Below, one piece after another: positions 25,570 through 36,692 of a stretch of 64,000 nt of DNA. The stretch comes from Morinoia aosen (lineage: Eukaryota; Arthropoda; Malacostraca; Amphipoda; Talitridae), in contig CM059559.1 of the NCBI GenBank assembly GCA_030386875.1, positions 63,502,392-63,566,391 of the forward strand. The letters run 5' to 3'. A program made the translations under genes and the position numbers. Below the pieces are notes generated by a model. The model had not been told where the DNA came from, did no database searches, and was given only the letters and a program-made list of their open reading frames with translations. Position 1 is the first letter of the stretch. Every line of letters begins with the position of its first letter.

Positions 25570-26098
25570 AGGCCCCGATACACTGGCGTTCATGACTCGA
25601 GAAATTTCGGCAGTGGATCCGTCCGCCAGTTGAAGTGAGAACTGGCGACATGATACACTCAGCACGCAAGATGAAGCACCGCGGAATGCAATGCAAGGCG
25701 TCAGTCTGCCTCAGCTTGTCGTACGGGTAGGTGCGCGCTAGCGACCAGCCGTATGGAGCGCAGGATCAAAACGAAGCGCACATTGCGCTGTGCTATAGCC
25801 TTCTGTAAGCGCTGCTTATCACATTCTGCACGCGTCGAATTTTTTAAATGCGTCAATACAATTCAGTGTTCGAGATTTGTCCACTCAATTGCGGAGGAAG
25901 ACATTGCTGCGCACCACTCCCGTCAACGTTTAAAACTGTACTGCTCATCGCAGTGACGACCGTCCTAATCCAGACATGCTCGGATCGCTGAAAGCTCGGT
26001 GGCCACTCTGCCAACTGGCTGGTGTGCAGGGATGGGAGGCACATTGAGAGGCGTGCTGGCGGTTATCACGGCGATTTTTGCCTAGTGTATCGGGGCCT
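25570..26098. mobile_element. PIF/Harbinger MITE (529 bp) with TTA duplications
   Basis: The terminal inverted repeats are AGGCCCCGATACACTGGCG at 25,570 and, inverted, AGGCCCCGATACACTAGGC ending at 26,098. TTA flanks both sides (25,567-25,569 and 26,099-26,101), the 3 bp duplication typical of Harbinger. The interior is GC-rich (CGCC, GGCGC) and lacks transposase sequence. The termini differ from those of the large Harbinger at the window start, so this belongs to another family. Confidence 0.85.
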
Positions 26099-26101
26099 TT
26101 A

Positions 26102-27720
26102 GGCCGCAGCAGCGCGCGAGTCTGCTCCGGCATTGCCACAGGCTCTAAGAGGTTTCTCGTACTTTCTTTCTAAGTGATTTCAGTTCATTCTTGGTGATTG
26201 GATAAATTTATCTCTATTGAAAATGTATAAAATGTGTTCAATTCATGTAATTCACATCAGATAGTTTCTGCATCTATTTTAAAACAATATTCCGATGTTT
26301 ACTGAGAAGCATACAAGCAACATCTCAATATGATTGAACATCAACCACTAACTTTTGTCAATGATTCATGAAAATTTTGGTCATAAATGTTCGGTTCGTT
26401 GTATTTCATGTAATAAGACAAAGAACAACATTATGAAAAACTATTTGACTTAGTAAGGAGGTCATTTGCATTACACTCTCAGAAATTGACTGAACATAAT
26501 TTGAAATTTCATCTTCCGACAGGATACCAGCAAGAGGTGATGGTGGTGAAGAAGCAATTCAAGCTCTTACATTTCAACAGGAACGGACTATAGAAGAAAA
26601 GCTTCGGAGTTAGTTCATTATTTCAAATTCTAACCTATGGACAGAACAGAATTGAAGGTTATGAAGAGAGAGAAAACTTATTTGGAGCTGCCTTGTTCTC
26701 GTCAAACTTTAGGTCAAATAATTTGATTGTGCTCCTCACCTTCACTTCTGGAGATAGTCTGAGGTAAAGCAAAAGCCCTGAATGGTTCATTAATTGATGT
26801 TGTTTCGATGTCCGCTGTGTTCAATTGACTTCTGAATTGTCTTCAAATCTCTCTGGAAGCATGTTATCATGCATTCACTGTTTGAACATAAGCATTTTGC
26901 GAAGTTATTGTTGGGTTTTACAAGCTGCCTCATCAGTACTGGCAACTGCCATGTTGCAGCTTATTTACTGTTTTCGTTAGTTTGTTAAATAGCGAATAGT
27001 GAGCGGGTATGGGGAACACCCAGTTGGAAATTATGGTTGTATTTTTGGTAGAATATAGACGTCTATGTGAAATTAAGGTCGATCATTGTTAGTGAACCAA
27101 GTTGGTATAACTGTCAACCAAAAGCTACCGTTAATTTTGGTTTATTTAGGTCGATGTTGGCTGGGACACTTATGGTTTGTCAGGAAGGCAAGGACGATGG
27201 TAGGCTATAGATGTTCTACGACCATAAATGGTAAAGCATAGACGAGCAATTGTAATACGGAACGCGCCGCAAACGTCACGAATTTCCAAGTTTATTCACG
27301 GTGTAGGAAATTATAATCTACTAATTGCCAATATTTAGTTTTAAGAATATTGTATTATTCCACATATTGTTCATCACTAAATAACACTGAATAATTTTGA
27401 ATATAGGTAATATTAATTGGGTGTCTCAATATAGTTTATTCATACTTTGGGAATGACATGTCCAGCATTGACTTTTAAACTAAACGGAAGAAGTTTAGAT
27501 GCACTTATACAACGCGTTTATGCTAAATTTGATGGTGATTTGAAGTGATAGAGTAAAATTGAACTCATAAAACTGCGAAAAAGGACGTAAGGAATGAATA
27601 TTTTCTGTAATGAATTCAAGCTGGATAGAATCGAAGACATGAGGTGTATGCACATACGAGCTGCATTTACTCTGCTTTCATTAGCGCGTTCAGAATACAG
27701 AAATTTGATTAGTACAAAAT
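26102..27720. other. unassigned AT-rich DNA
   Basis: No gene or repeat boundary can be supported here. Confidence 0.45.
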
Positions 27721-27724
27721 AATG

Positions 27725-28065
27725 TAATGCACAGCCTATCCAAGCAGTTGGAGGTCTCCTACTTCTGCTTCTTCTTGACTCTGATAATGTAAGTTTCTTC
27801 ACCAACATCTGATCCTTCATTCTCACCACATGACAGAAACATCTCAACATTCAACTTTGTTCTTTCGCCCTACCGGCATTCCAACCACTGCCGCTTATGT
27901 CTGACCTAATTTCTAGGTTGATCAAAATCGTACCAATCATGCTTCTCAGACCTTACATTTCAAACCCTTTCAACGTTTCGCTCTCTATTGCTCTAAAATT
28001 CCATGTGTCACATGCATAGCCAGCACAGCTGGAACACAGGCTTCTAGTTGTAACATTTTTTTCAG
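27725..28065 (-). pseudogene. non-LTR retrotransposon reverse transcriptase C-terminal relic
   Basis: Minus-strand reading gives ACDTWNFRAIESETLKGFEM, then (after a stop) GLRSMIGTILINLEIRSDIS. After a frame change it gives LRCFCHVVRMKDQMLVKKL and a basic RPPTAWIGC. This parallels the LINE tail pattern ...SW-LR-...-AFEM-..-RRML-...-RNEE-...-LRWFGHVVRM-...-RGRP-.W-D. Stops and frameshifts show it is dead. The clade cannot be told from this fragment. Confidence 0.65.
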
Positions 28066-28157
28066 CGGATATGTGCTTGGGTCAGCAACAGCACTGGCGG
28101 GTCCATCATCTGCTACTTCGGAAAGCTTTCAGTTGGAGGAAGAGGAGGAGGCTTTAA

Positions 28158-29115
28158 CCCTTTCACAGCGGGCGCAATGCGGTGGTACTGAGCGCGCGCT
28201 TCGATGAGCCTGTGCACCGACGTGACGAGAGCGCAGCGCAACCCGTGATGTCCCTTGATATCGAGAGCTCACCAAGCATATTTTATGTAATACATAATAT
28301 TACATAAAACTCGTAAATCACCTGATTTAATTAGAATAGATATTTTATTTATATATAACAATATCAGTTTTCACACTCAAAAGTTTAGTTCCTTGTGGTC
28401 AATTTCAAAGCAGGGTATAACAATGAGTCCAAGAAGGTTTTCGAAAGTTTTGTACTGATATCGTGATTGCTTTCTGATTCCATGTTGAAAACATACATGG
28501 CATCTTTTTCTGGAATTCTTACTAGTAGCAGAAGTGACGTACTCCTGAAAATGTCTCCCAACTAGTCAAAAGTTTACTGTTTTTCTCATTAGAGTACTTC
28601 TGTCCAAAGTGGAAGTTAATTATTTTATCAATTTCATGGAAAATTGAAGATAGGTCATTTAAGTTTTGAAAATAAAATTATCAATTCCTAAGGCATCTAA
28701 CACACGAACTTGAATGAAATGTGGTGCTAGTTTTTTGTACCACTTGATAATTTTTCTACTTGTTGTGTGGTAGTACAGCATTTGGTCCGTCTTATCTGCA
28801 AAGCCCATGTTCAAATTATAGTCGTCTGTGCAACTTGGAATTTGAACACAAACACGGCCTTCTTTCGATCTTCGAGTAACTGTGGTTTCTGCATTCCAAT
28901 GGATATTAGACGGCATAAACACATCTCGTTTATCACTGTAAACTAGTGCAAGAAGAAGATCACTGCTTTCGAATGCTTTTCTTTTGTTCTTTCGCTAATT
29001 TTATACCACGATTTTCAGATGGTACGCCAATTATTTTTTTCTGATTATTCCAGTAGCATTTGTTTTATTTTCTTTTATGAACTGGAACAGTTTGGGAAAC
29101 CTGTAATAATAACCA
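28158..29115 (-). pseudogene. piggyBac-type transposase relic (C-terminal half)
   Basis: Minus strand, from about 29,100: YYRFPKLFQFIKENKTNATG, then IIRKKIIGVPSENRGIK. After a frameshift near 28,985 the text continues ALVYSDKRDVFMPSNIHW, RRSKEGRVCVQIPSCTDDYN and LNMGFADKTDQMLYYHTTSR-KIIKWYKKL. These match piggyBac blocks (T-ACGTVR-N; DKRDV..LSTIH; DYN..MGGVD..DQ.L.YY...RK..KWWKK). A TTAA followed by CCCTTTCACAGCGGGCGC at 28,154 may be one end of the parent element; the other end was not found. The frameshift and the loss of upstream sequence make it inactive. Confidence 0.75.
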
Positions 29116-29952
29116 GTGAATATGTGGTTTCTCAAAGTACTTTTCCATAATGTTGAAAGGGGTCTCTGTCTGGAGAAATCAACTTTTTTGTTCATCGCCA
29201 CAGTGCATATTTTTGTGTTCAGAGTTTCGCCATTTGCGTCAACTAGTTTGAAAATGTTTACCGGAGATTACTGTCGGTTACAGCCGAATTCGTGTATGCA
29301 TGGTGACTTGAATTTGAAATTAAAAGCTACGATAGCCTATTTCGAATAAATAATTAATCTTATAATCTGCATTAAACCTCAACTCATGGAATTTCATTTA
29401 ATTACCAAAGTCAATGTTATGTTTACGTTAAAAGAGAGGTTGTTGAATGTTTAGGTTTATGTTTAAGATATTCAAAATTAATTATATCGTGAATCCTCTT
29501 GCGTGCTCAAGACGTTCATTGGATGTCTATGGGATGTTTGTTTTTTGTGAGCAGTTATGGCCCTTGATATTCTTCTAGTCTTTTACATGTCTGGCTAAAT
29601 GATTTATTTTTTAAAACGCGTATGAAAGTATTTTCTTATTACAACATTGAAAACCTACGGTCTTTTTTTGACACTTCTTGTAGATAAACAAGAGGTTAAA
29701 CAAATAAATTATTCATGCAAAATCAATAGTCTGTCTTTCTAAACATACTAACCATTATCTCACAATAACTATAATTTCATAAAATATTTAGCATATGCAA
29801 CTAATTTCAACCCTAACGATTTCGTACGTTCGACCTCTACCATTAAAACAGTCACAATTAACTATTTACAACTACTGATGGAACTACGAACTACCAAGGT
29901 CAACCTTTTTCATTTTTTTTCACTTTATATTACTTTGAAGAACTTGATTTAA

Positions 29953-30174
29953 CCCTTTAACGTCCGAATTTTTGTACTCATATTACCGTTAACACAACCA
30001 CCGTCACTAAACTGGCGCTGGCATCTGGCAGTCACCGATATCAGGATGGGATAAGAACTGCCACTCGGCAGAGAACTTCAAAGAACACATTAGGGAACTA
30101 ATTGAATAAGAAATAAAATATATTGAAGGGGAATTTTGAAAGAGGACACTGGTGTCCTCTGGGGCGTTAAAGGG
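29953..30174. mobile_element. piggyBac-type MITE (222 bp) in a TTAA site
   Basis: The ends are CCCTTTAACGTCCG at 29,953 and, inverted, CCCTTTAACGCCCC at 30,174. Both are flanked by TTAA (29,949-29,952 and 30,175-30,178), the invariant piggyBac target. A small palindrome (GAGGACACTGGTGTCCTC) lies just inside the right end. No coding capacity. Its CCCTTT start resembles the putative end at 28,158. Confidence 0.85.
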
Positions 30175-30394
30175 TTAAGCTAATATCACTGACCATACGA
30201 TAGCGTCAAGCGGTCGATAATTTGTCCCTTCAACCCCACGCTACTGTATGGTCTCTAATATTAGCTCTTCAAGCCTCCAGAGTGATGCATAGTGAAAAAA
30301 AATATTGGAAATGTATGATTTTTTAGTTGAGTTCTATCAGTAATTATGAACAGTTGATTTTGGCTGTTGTAATGGTAGATCATGGTTGCGCGTT

Positions 30395-30575
30395 CGAAAT
30401 CTAAATGGTTGTAATTAGTCGAATATGGTAGATTATGGTATGAAATTAGGGTTGTAATTAGTCGCATGTGGCACGACATGGTTGTGATTAGTCGCACATG
30501 GTATAATATGGTATGATATTATGGTTCTGAATTGGTAGTATATGGTCGAATATGGTATAAAATTATGGTTGTTAT
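30395..30575 (+). repeat. diverged minisatellite, unit of about 30-45 bp
   Basis: About four units follow the pattern GGTTGTAATTAGTCGNATATGG... ATGGTATGAAATTAT, with substitutions and length changes. The unit boundaries are clearest at GGTTGTAATTAGTCG and GGTTGTGATTAGTCG. Confidence 0.7.
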
Positions 30576-31086
30576 GGTCGAAGCTTCGGGACATATCCAC
30601 ACCTTAATGTACCCCATAATAGTTGGACATGGCAGATATTTCGCCGATAAAACACCGATTATCTCGACCATAATCATCGATGATGCATACCATAATTTCC
30701 GACTGTGCATCAGCAACGTAATGCTCAAGATCATGAAACACTGCAGAAAATATGTCGGTGAAACAATATTAGTACCACATAATAGCTTTCTTTGGCTGCA
30801 GCACCACGAAATTGAGAAGTATAAGTTCGAGACCTGTATATATGGTTAAGGGCAGAATTTTCCTTATTTGACCTTTTTGAAAGCAATGCAAGTGCTCGGA
30901 TGAACGACTAATAAAAATCTTTATAGTAGAAAACCCTATTGGCCGGTTCAAGCTTCTAGGACTCTTTATTAAAACTGTCAACATGCAGCTAAACAAGTGC
31001 TTGAAGAATTTATTATATATCTAACTGTCACTATCGTATTACCGTTCGAAACTGAGGATATTCTATTTATATTATGGGCCCCTACC

Positions 31087-31410
31087 TCATTTTTTTAACA
31101 CATCTGTATGTAGCAAATGCGAATTACCATTTGATGTCCTTGTTTTTTTTGAAAACAAATGATTCTCAAATTTGAAAACACTGATGTTGTCTAGGCTCTC
31201 AAAACGTACGACATCCTCGCGAACCTTCTGAAGACAATTAGGACTGCGCACGACATTCAAACTTGAGTAATTTCTTCTAAACTTCTTGAAAAATAATTTA
31301 CGATGTTCATTGGTATATCTTAGAGTTTCTCCATATTGCCACTCTTTAGTGATCAAAATAATTGCATTATTTTGTGAAGAATGATAATGCGCATACTTTT
31401 TGCTTTGCAA
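31087..31410 (-). pseudogene. CACTA-type transposase domain relic
   Basis: The 107-codon frame contains LNVVRSPNCLQKVREDVVRF followed by ESLDNISVFKFENHL. It resembles the block N-H-L-HL--DV--FG-LD--SAFPFENYL found in TNP-type (CACTA-like) 'transposase domain-containing' proteins of animals. The upstream portion (TNEHRKLFFKKFRRNY) fits the preceding helix. Only this block survives, so it is a decayed fragment. It belongs to a different lineage from the transposase at 40-43 kb. Confidence 0.5.
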
Positions 31411-31419
31411 AAAACCACT

Positions 31420-32260
31420 AAGAATAATCTGACCCTTTCAACATTCCAAACATTGCCTTTGAATCGTGTCCAGTCATCCAATGGTTTTGGTTTTCAAGCA
31501 ATTCTTTGGACGCATGATCCCTGAAGGCTCGAAATTTGAGTTTTGCCTTCATAGTTATGGGTCAATAATTTGATACTCGAGTGAATTCCAATTCCTTCCT
31601 TGTTGAGGACAGTAGCGTTGAACGAAGAATTAAACACCATTAGTTTTCTGTTCAAGGTTCACAAGGTTTTATTCAGCAACAGTTAGAAGTTAATTACTCG
31701 TAAATTATTTTCAAATTATTGTGAGAATGGTCTGCAACAAGAAAAGGTACAACGGATTCAGCTAGAAGTATTTCAAAGTAATAATACAAGATATCAATAG
31801 GAATGGCTATTTCAATATATTACAGTTGCATTAATTCTAGTTTGGAAAGACCGTGACGCGGTCTTCCAACGACTGGATTGCAGTGAAAGCGTCAGAGCCA
31901 ATGGACTAACTTAAACTTATTCTACTAAGGCAACTCTAACTCTAAGAACCACGGAGCGCGGTAACAATCCCTGATCTTATCATTATCTTTGTTCATCACA
32001 TTGTTTGCAGGCACTAACATTCAATAAGGAAGTACATAGCGCAAGGTAGAAGCTTTTGACCAAAGCCTAGCAGAATCATGTGCATGATATTATTATTCGC
32101 TCATGGGCTCAGTATGTCCCCACGAAATCGCGCTAGATTTTTTACTGTTTTCTATCTTACTTCGTGAGCTTGTTTTTAGACAGAATATTTTTTTAATCTT
32201 GACTCTGTATTTCGTTTTTAAGTTATATATTACTCACTGCTTACTGTTAACTAATTTTAA
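31420..32260. other. unassigned sequence upstream of the non-LTR element ORF
   Basis: This stretch may include the 5' untranslated region of the following retrotransposon, but the boundary is not visible and no target-site duplication was found. Confidence 0.35.
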
Positions 32261-33340
32261 ATGACAGTTCACGGTGATGTATTCGATGAAATCGACCCAG
32301 ATCTCAATCATTTAAACGGAATACATCCAAACCTAAACGACTCTGAAAACTGCATGTGTACTAATGCATCAAAATTCAACGAAACTTTACGAATAACTTG
32401 CAATGATTTTTCGCTCTTGTGTTGGAACTGTAGGTCACTCTATCCAAAATTGGAAGAGAAACAGTGTACTATTACTGAACTTAAGTATAACCTAGAAGTG
32501 ATAGGCTTCACAGAAAGCTGGCTAGATGACTCAACCAAAGACATGATTAGATTTGAAAATTATCCTGGTTACCATTCGCTACGAAAAAGCAAGCGAGTCG
32601 GGGGCATCAGTACGTACATATCTAAAGACACAGACTCGAAAATCATATCAAGTGCACCAATGAATCAGGATCATATAGAGTCACTATTTGTAGAACTGTC
32701 TAGGGATGGTAAAAGAATTGTGCTTGGAACGGTGTATAGACCTCCTACAGCCTATCCTATATCCTTTCTGAATGAGCTCAATCGTATTATTTCTCAGTTC
32801 AACAGGTCCTTATACAATGATATAATCATATGCGGTGACTTTAATCATGATCTACTGAAACATGAAAGCTATGAACCAATCTCTAATTTCCCAAAAGCCT
32901 TTCAGTCTAAATCTTTCCTTCTGATCATCACAAAGCCCACACGAGTTTCCTCAAAATGCGCTCCGATGCTTGAAAATATATCTATGACAGACCCAACGGA
33001 TTTTCTTGCTGGAATAATTACTTCTGATTTATCAGATCATTTTCCAGTTATTCTCATTAAGAAAAATATCTACATTGCTGCACCAAGCCACGGGCAGAAA
33101 CTTACTCATATCGTAGAGTAAACGAATCAAATTTAGAAGAATTGCGCACCGTTCTAAAAAATTCAATACCAACATTGCATATCTCTCAACAAAACAATAA
33201 TGCAACGAGTATTGATGGAGCAGTAGTAAAATTGATTGAAACTATAATGACCGCATACAATCACTGTTTCCCAATTGTAACTCGTACAGTTACACCGAAA
33301 AGTAAACACATGCCCTGGATTACTGAAAATATTTTACATA
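32261..33340 (+). pseudogene. endonuclease domain of the non-LTR retrotransposon
   Basis: The first frame (32,261-33,121, 286 residues) has the EEP fold signatures SLLCWNCRSLYPKL, GFTESWLDD, GTVYRPPTAYP, IICGDFNHDLL and, at the end, DLSDHFPVIL. These supply the metal-binding Glu, the Asp-Phe-Asn pair and the catalytic Asp-His. A one-base shift near 33,090 moves the text into the next frame (TYSYRRVNESNLEELRTVL), which continues to MPWITENI at 33,334. There the sequence is broken by an inserted LINE tail. In this family the enzyme nicks target DNA for target-primed reverse transcription. The frameshift makes this copy non-functional. Confidence 0.82.
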
Positions 33341-33858
33341 CATACATATACCAGGCTTCTCCTCCCTACGGGAGGGTAGCCGACAGCAGGCCACAATCAA
33401 CACTATTAGCACTAGGAGGCGAGAGAGGCAGCACTGACCGCACCAGACTGCCAGGATCAGCAGCAGCCCAACACAACCACCTCCCACAGTCAGGCCCGAC
33501 AGCCATAGCTGGTTTACCCCGACCACTTCATTGAGTGGAGCCCCTCCCCCCGCACAGGATAGGTTAACCCCATCACACGCGGGCAACTTCCAGTACCGCG
33601 TCAAAAATAAAATTACTTTCTTACGCACTGCCCGCACTCACTTCTGTCTGCTGTCATCCCTCTCAACACGTCCACAGTCAGACCCCTCTCATACAAAACA
33701 CGTTTCACCCCATCCATCCAACTCATCCGTGGTCTACCTCGCGCTCTAACACCACTCACTTCCGACGTATAAATTGAAAACATTGACGTTGAAAGCATTG
33801 TGATAAATATAAAAAAACGTCAGGAGCACCTACCCCTCCTTTGCGAAGGGGGGACGAA
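33341..33858 (-). mobile_element. 5'-truncated LINE tail inserted in the non-LTR element
   Basis: On the minus strand the segment encodes SEVSGVRARGRPRMSWMDGV and KRVLYERGLTVDVLRGMTAD at 33,770-33,650. This is the GRPR-W-DGV pattern that closes many LINE ORFs. It is followed by a 3' UTR and the short tail TATATGTATGTATG at 33,341-33,355. Small hairpins (CCTCCCTACGGGAGGG; CCCCTCC..GAAGGGGGG) lie near both ends. 5' truncation plus a tandem (TATG)n tail suggests ordinary target-primed insertion. The exact duplication is not clear. Confidence 0.6.
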
Positions 33859-35318
33859 TATCTTGAGAAACATATAACAGATTCATAAACTATGTGACAA
33901 ACCAGATAAGGGCATCAATGAAGAACTACTTTTCGTTCAAGTTTACTCAATTTAAAGCCGACGTTAGAAAAACTTGGCGTCTCCTTAACTCATGCTATAA
34001 ACCGAATAACGCCGACAAAAAGAAAATTGAGTATGTTGTTCAAGAAAATGTACAATACCATGAGAAGAAAGAAATTGCTAATCTCTTTAATAATTTCTTC
34101 GTAAACGTATGGAAAACTATCAATGATGGTATTCCAAGTGAACCTACTGATCACCTGGAATACGAGGGGTAGTCAAAAAGTTTTCAGACAAATGCCATAA
34201 TTTCGTTATTTAACAAATAATTACTTCTATTTTTCTACATATGCTCCATTGTTGTCTATACAGTTTTTTAATCTATGCCTCCACCTGCAAATGCCTTCCT
34301 GATAGAATTGGTGGGGCTTGTTCCACTAGGTTTTGTACATGAGAGATGTTTTCTTCATTTGTTGCTTTGGTGGGTCTTCCTCCTCGTGGGTCGTCATCAA
34401 GTTCGACTCTTCCCTCTTCAAAGCGCTTAAATCCAATCATAAACGACTGCTCTACATGGTGCAGAGTCTCCATAAAACTGCTGTAAAGCTTCGATGATCT
34501 TAACAGGTTTCCAATTTAGTTTAGTTAAAAATTTAATGTCAGCTCTGTTCTCAAAATTTGCCCTTTGCAGGGTTGAAAATTACTATTTTAAGATTCAACC
34601 TCTCCCCATGCTAACCTGAAATAGACTGATGAGACGGCTGCAAGTTATCAAGGAAGCTCTAAGAACAGGGTTCAACTTGTAAAAATTTGTGAATCTCTGT
34701 TGGCTTCAAAATTGTGACATTTGTCTGAGAACATTTTGACTGACCCTCGTACATGAATAATATTCGAGAACACAACTCCTTTTTCGTCACGCCTACCAAC
34801 TCTTCCGATGTAATTGCGTGCGTAAACAACCTGAAAAATAAATCAAGTGGGTTACAAACGTTTCCGACTAAAGTACTTAAAGTTGTTGCTGATATTGTAG
34901 CCCCGCTCATATCCTATACTATGAACCAGTCTCTCTTCCTAGGCACTATCCCGAACTCCCTCAAAGTTGCTAGAGCAACCCCTATCATCAAAATGGTGAA
35001 AAAACCTGTGTAAACAACTATCGACCTATCTCCGTGCCACCAGTTATTAGCCAAATATTCGAGAAAATTGTTTATAAAAAGTGTACTCTTATTTTGAACA
35101 TAAATCATTTCTCTATGATAAAAATACGGCTTTCGCTCTAAAAAAATCATCAACAGAGGCTATATTAAATCATTTACAATTCCTTTATCCTAATATAGAT
35201 GATGGAAAGCATGTCTTCACTGTTTTTCTTGACTTTCGAAAAGTCTTCGATTGTGTGGGACATAACATATTGCTCTCGAAACTACACTGTTACGGCATTC
35301 GAGGGGTTGCCAATGATT
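33859..35318 (+). pseudogene. reverse transcriptase N-terminal part, split by a mariner element
   Basis: Segment 33,859-34,162 reads RFINYVTNQIRASMKNYFSF ... PSEPTDHLEY. Segment 34,750-35,318 continues MNNIREHNSFFVTPTNSSDV, IPNSLKVARATPI, frameshifted NYRPISV and FEKIV, then FLDFRKVFDCVGHNILLSKL. The last block holds the first RT catalytic Asp (FLDFRKVFD). Removing the mariner and one TA joins EY to MNN in frame, so the insertion came while or after the frame was open here. A frameshift at about 35,010 breaks this copy. The text ends at GIRGVAND, where the next insertion begins. Confidence 0.78.
34163..34749 (-). mobile_element. internally deleted mariner element (587 bp) in a TA site
   Basis: The ends CGAGGGGTAGTCAAAAAG (34,163) and, inverted, CGAGGGTCAGTCAAAATG (34,749) form an imperfect terminal inverted repeat of about 32 bp ending in TCAGACAAATG. 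Both are flanked by the TA target duplication (34,161-34,162 and 34,750-34,751). The minus strand at 34,473-34,273 retains a piece of mariner N-terminal transposase: FKRFEEGRVELDDDPRGGRP and TKATNEENISHVQNLV, the helix-turn-helix region with the DDPRSGRP hallmark. The catalytic domain is missing, so it could move only if helped in trans. Confidence 0.88.
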
Positions 35319-36165
35319 CCCAATTGAAAATCATGGACGGATCACCGGTGGGTTAAGGACGTGATGGTCGATTATGTGCGATATATAGGCTGGTTGGCCT
35401 ACTCGGCATTAACACTTCTTCAATGCGCTCTTAACCACCCGCGGTCGAGTTCGGACGGGAAATTCATGGTTGGCCATGGACGGTTTGAAGGCGCAAAATT
35501 TTCAGTTGGGGAATGGCGTTACATTTGAGAGCGGCCATCAGTGTTTTACAGCCTTACAAACGTATGCTGCCGGTTGTGTGCTGCAGGTGTCGCGATCTGT
35601 TCGACTTCGTTCACTACTGTAAGTCATCGAGTGATGTACTGGAAGTTAGCGTTTTTGCAATCGCGATTGCTGTTGTGAGTTTTCCTTGTGAATGTGTTCT
35701 TTACAATTATTGCATTAGATAAACGGTGATTTAGTATTGCATCATCATGCTAAAAACATGTTTTTTGATTGTTTATCGGGATGTTGAGAGCATCGACAGT
35801 TACGCTCATCTTTAGATTTTCGCGTTGGTCGACGAGCTCAAGCTGAGTTCAAATTTTTAAACACTTTTTTTCTTGTATTTTTTTCCAGTGCAATGAATTT
35901 TGTTCCTATTTCGGATAATTTAAGTTTTTGAAAATCGTTTAGCAACCACTTTACAGTGATCGATAAACTGAAACAGGTGGAAAAACTAATCGTTGGAAGG
36001 AAAAGTTTTCAAGACAACGCTGGTGTTCTTCATTTCTCAATACATTACTTACTTCCTTATTTCATCATTTGAAGGCACCTAAAATGTAGCTCACTAACGA
36101 TCAAAGAATTTTCATCGTAGAATATGAAGCAACGGCAAACGGTGTAAAGTTAGAAGAGCGTTTAA

Positions 36166-36318
36166 TTTTTTTCTAATTTTCTAACTGTGCGATACACAGT
36201 TTTCTTATCGGACGAATGCCTTTCTGAATAACTTTTCATGAATTGCTCTTCGAACTTTTTCACACTTTTCCAATACGATAAAAATTCTTTGATCGTTAGT
36301 GAACTGCATTTTAGTTGA
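36166..36318 (-). pseudogene. helix-turn-helix transposase N-terminus fragment within an inverted repeat
   Basis: The minus strand reads MQFTNDQRIFIV and, in the next frame, WKSVKKFEEQFMKSYSERHS and KKTVYRTVRKLEKN. This resembles the first helix-turn-helix of Tc/mariner-related transposases (M-FTN-QR-FIVE ... T-YR-V-KF). The opening 40 bp is repeated in inverted orientation at 36,076-36,115 (ACTAACGATCAAAGAATTTT). Short and frameshifted. Confidence 0.4.
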
Positions 36319-36692
36319 CTTCAAATAATGAAACAAGGGAGTAAATAACCTCTCAGAGGGTTTAAATATTTGGTGTTATGTAGGATATGTCATTGTGAAA
36401 TTATTTTCAACAGTAGGTATTTAGAAATGATAAACACCAGTGTTGTTTTTAAAATTTTTCGTTTGAACAATTAATTTTTCTACCTCTTCTAGTAAATCCA
36501 TCACTGTACAATGGTTATTAAACGATTTTTAAGAAATTAGAATATTCGAAACGGAAACAAAATTTAATACATTGTGAAAAAAAGACATTTCAAATATGTT
36601 AAGTCAAAGCGGAGATGTAATTAATTAAAAGCTCGCGGACATTTTTGTGGGACACGCGATGTAATGTAGACGCTCCGCAGAAGGATACAACT

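Noticed and set aside
25753..26139. Overlapping frames in a GC-rich stretch
   Set aside because: They are inside the Harbinger MITE and arise from GC-rich sequence with few stops.
28154..30178. A single 2 kb piggyBac element from 28,154 to 30,178
   Set aside because: The outer ends (CCCTTTCACAGC and CCCTTTAACGCC) do not match beyond six bases, while the right end pairs well with its own left end at 29,953.
33142..33798. Frames spanning the junction of endonuclease ORF and inserted LINE tail
   Set aside because: They run across an insertion boundary at about 33,340, so the combined frame is not a gene.
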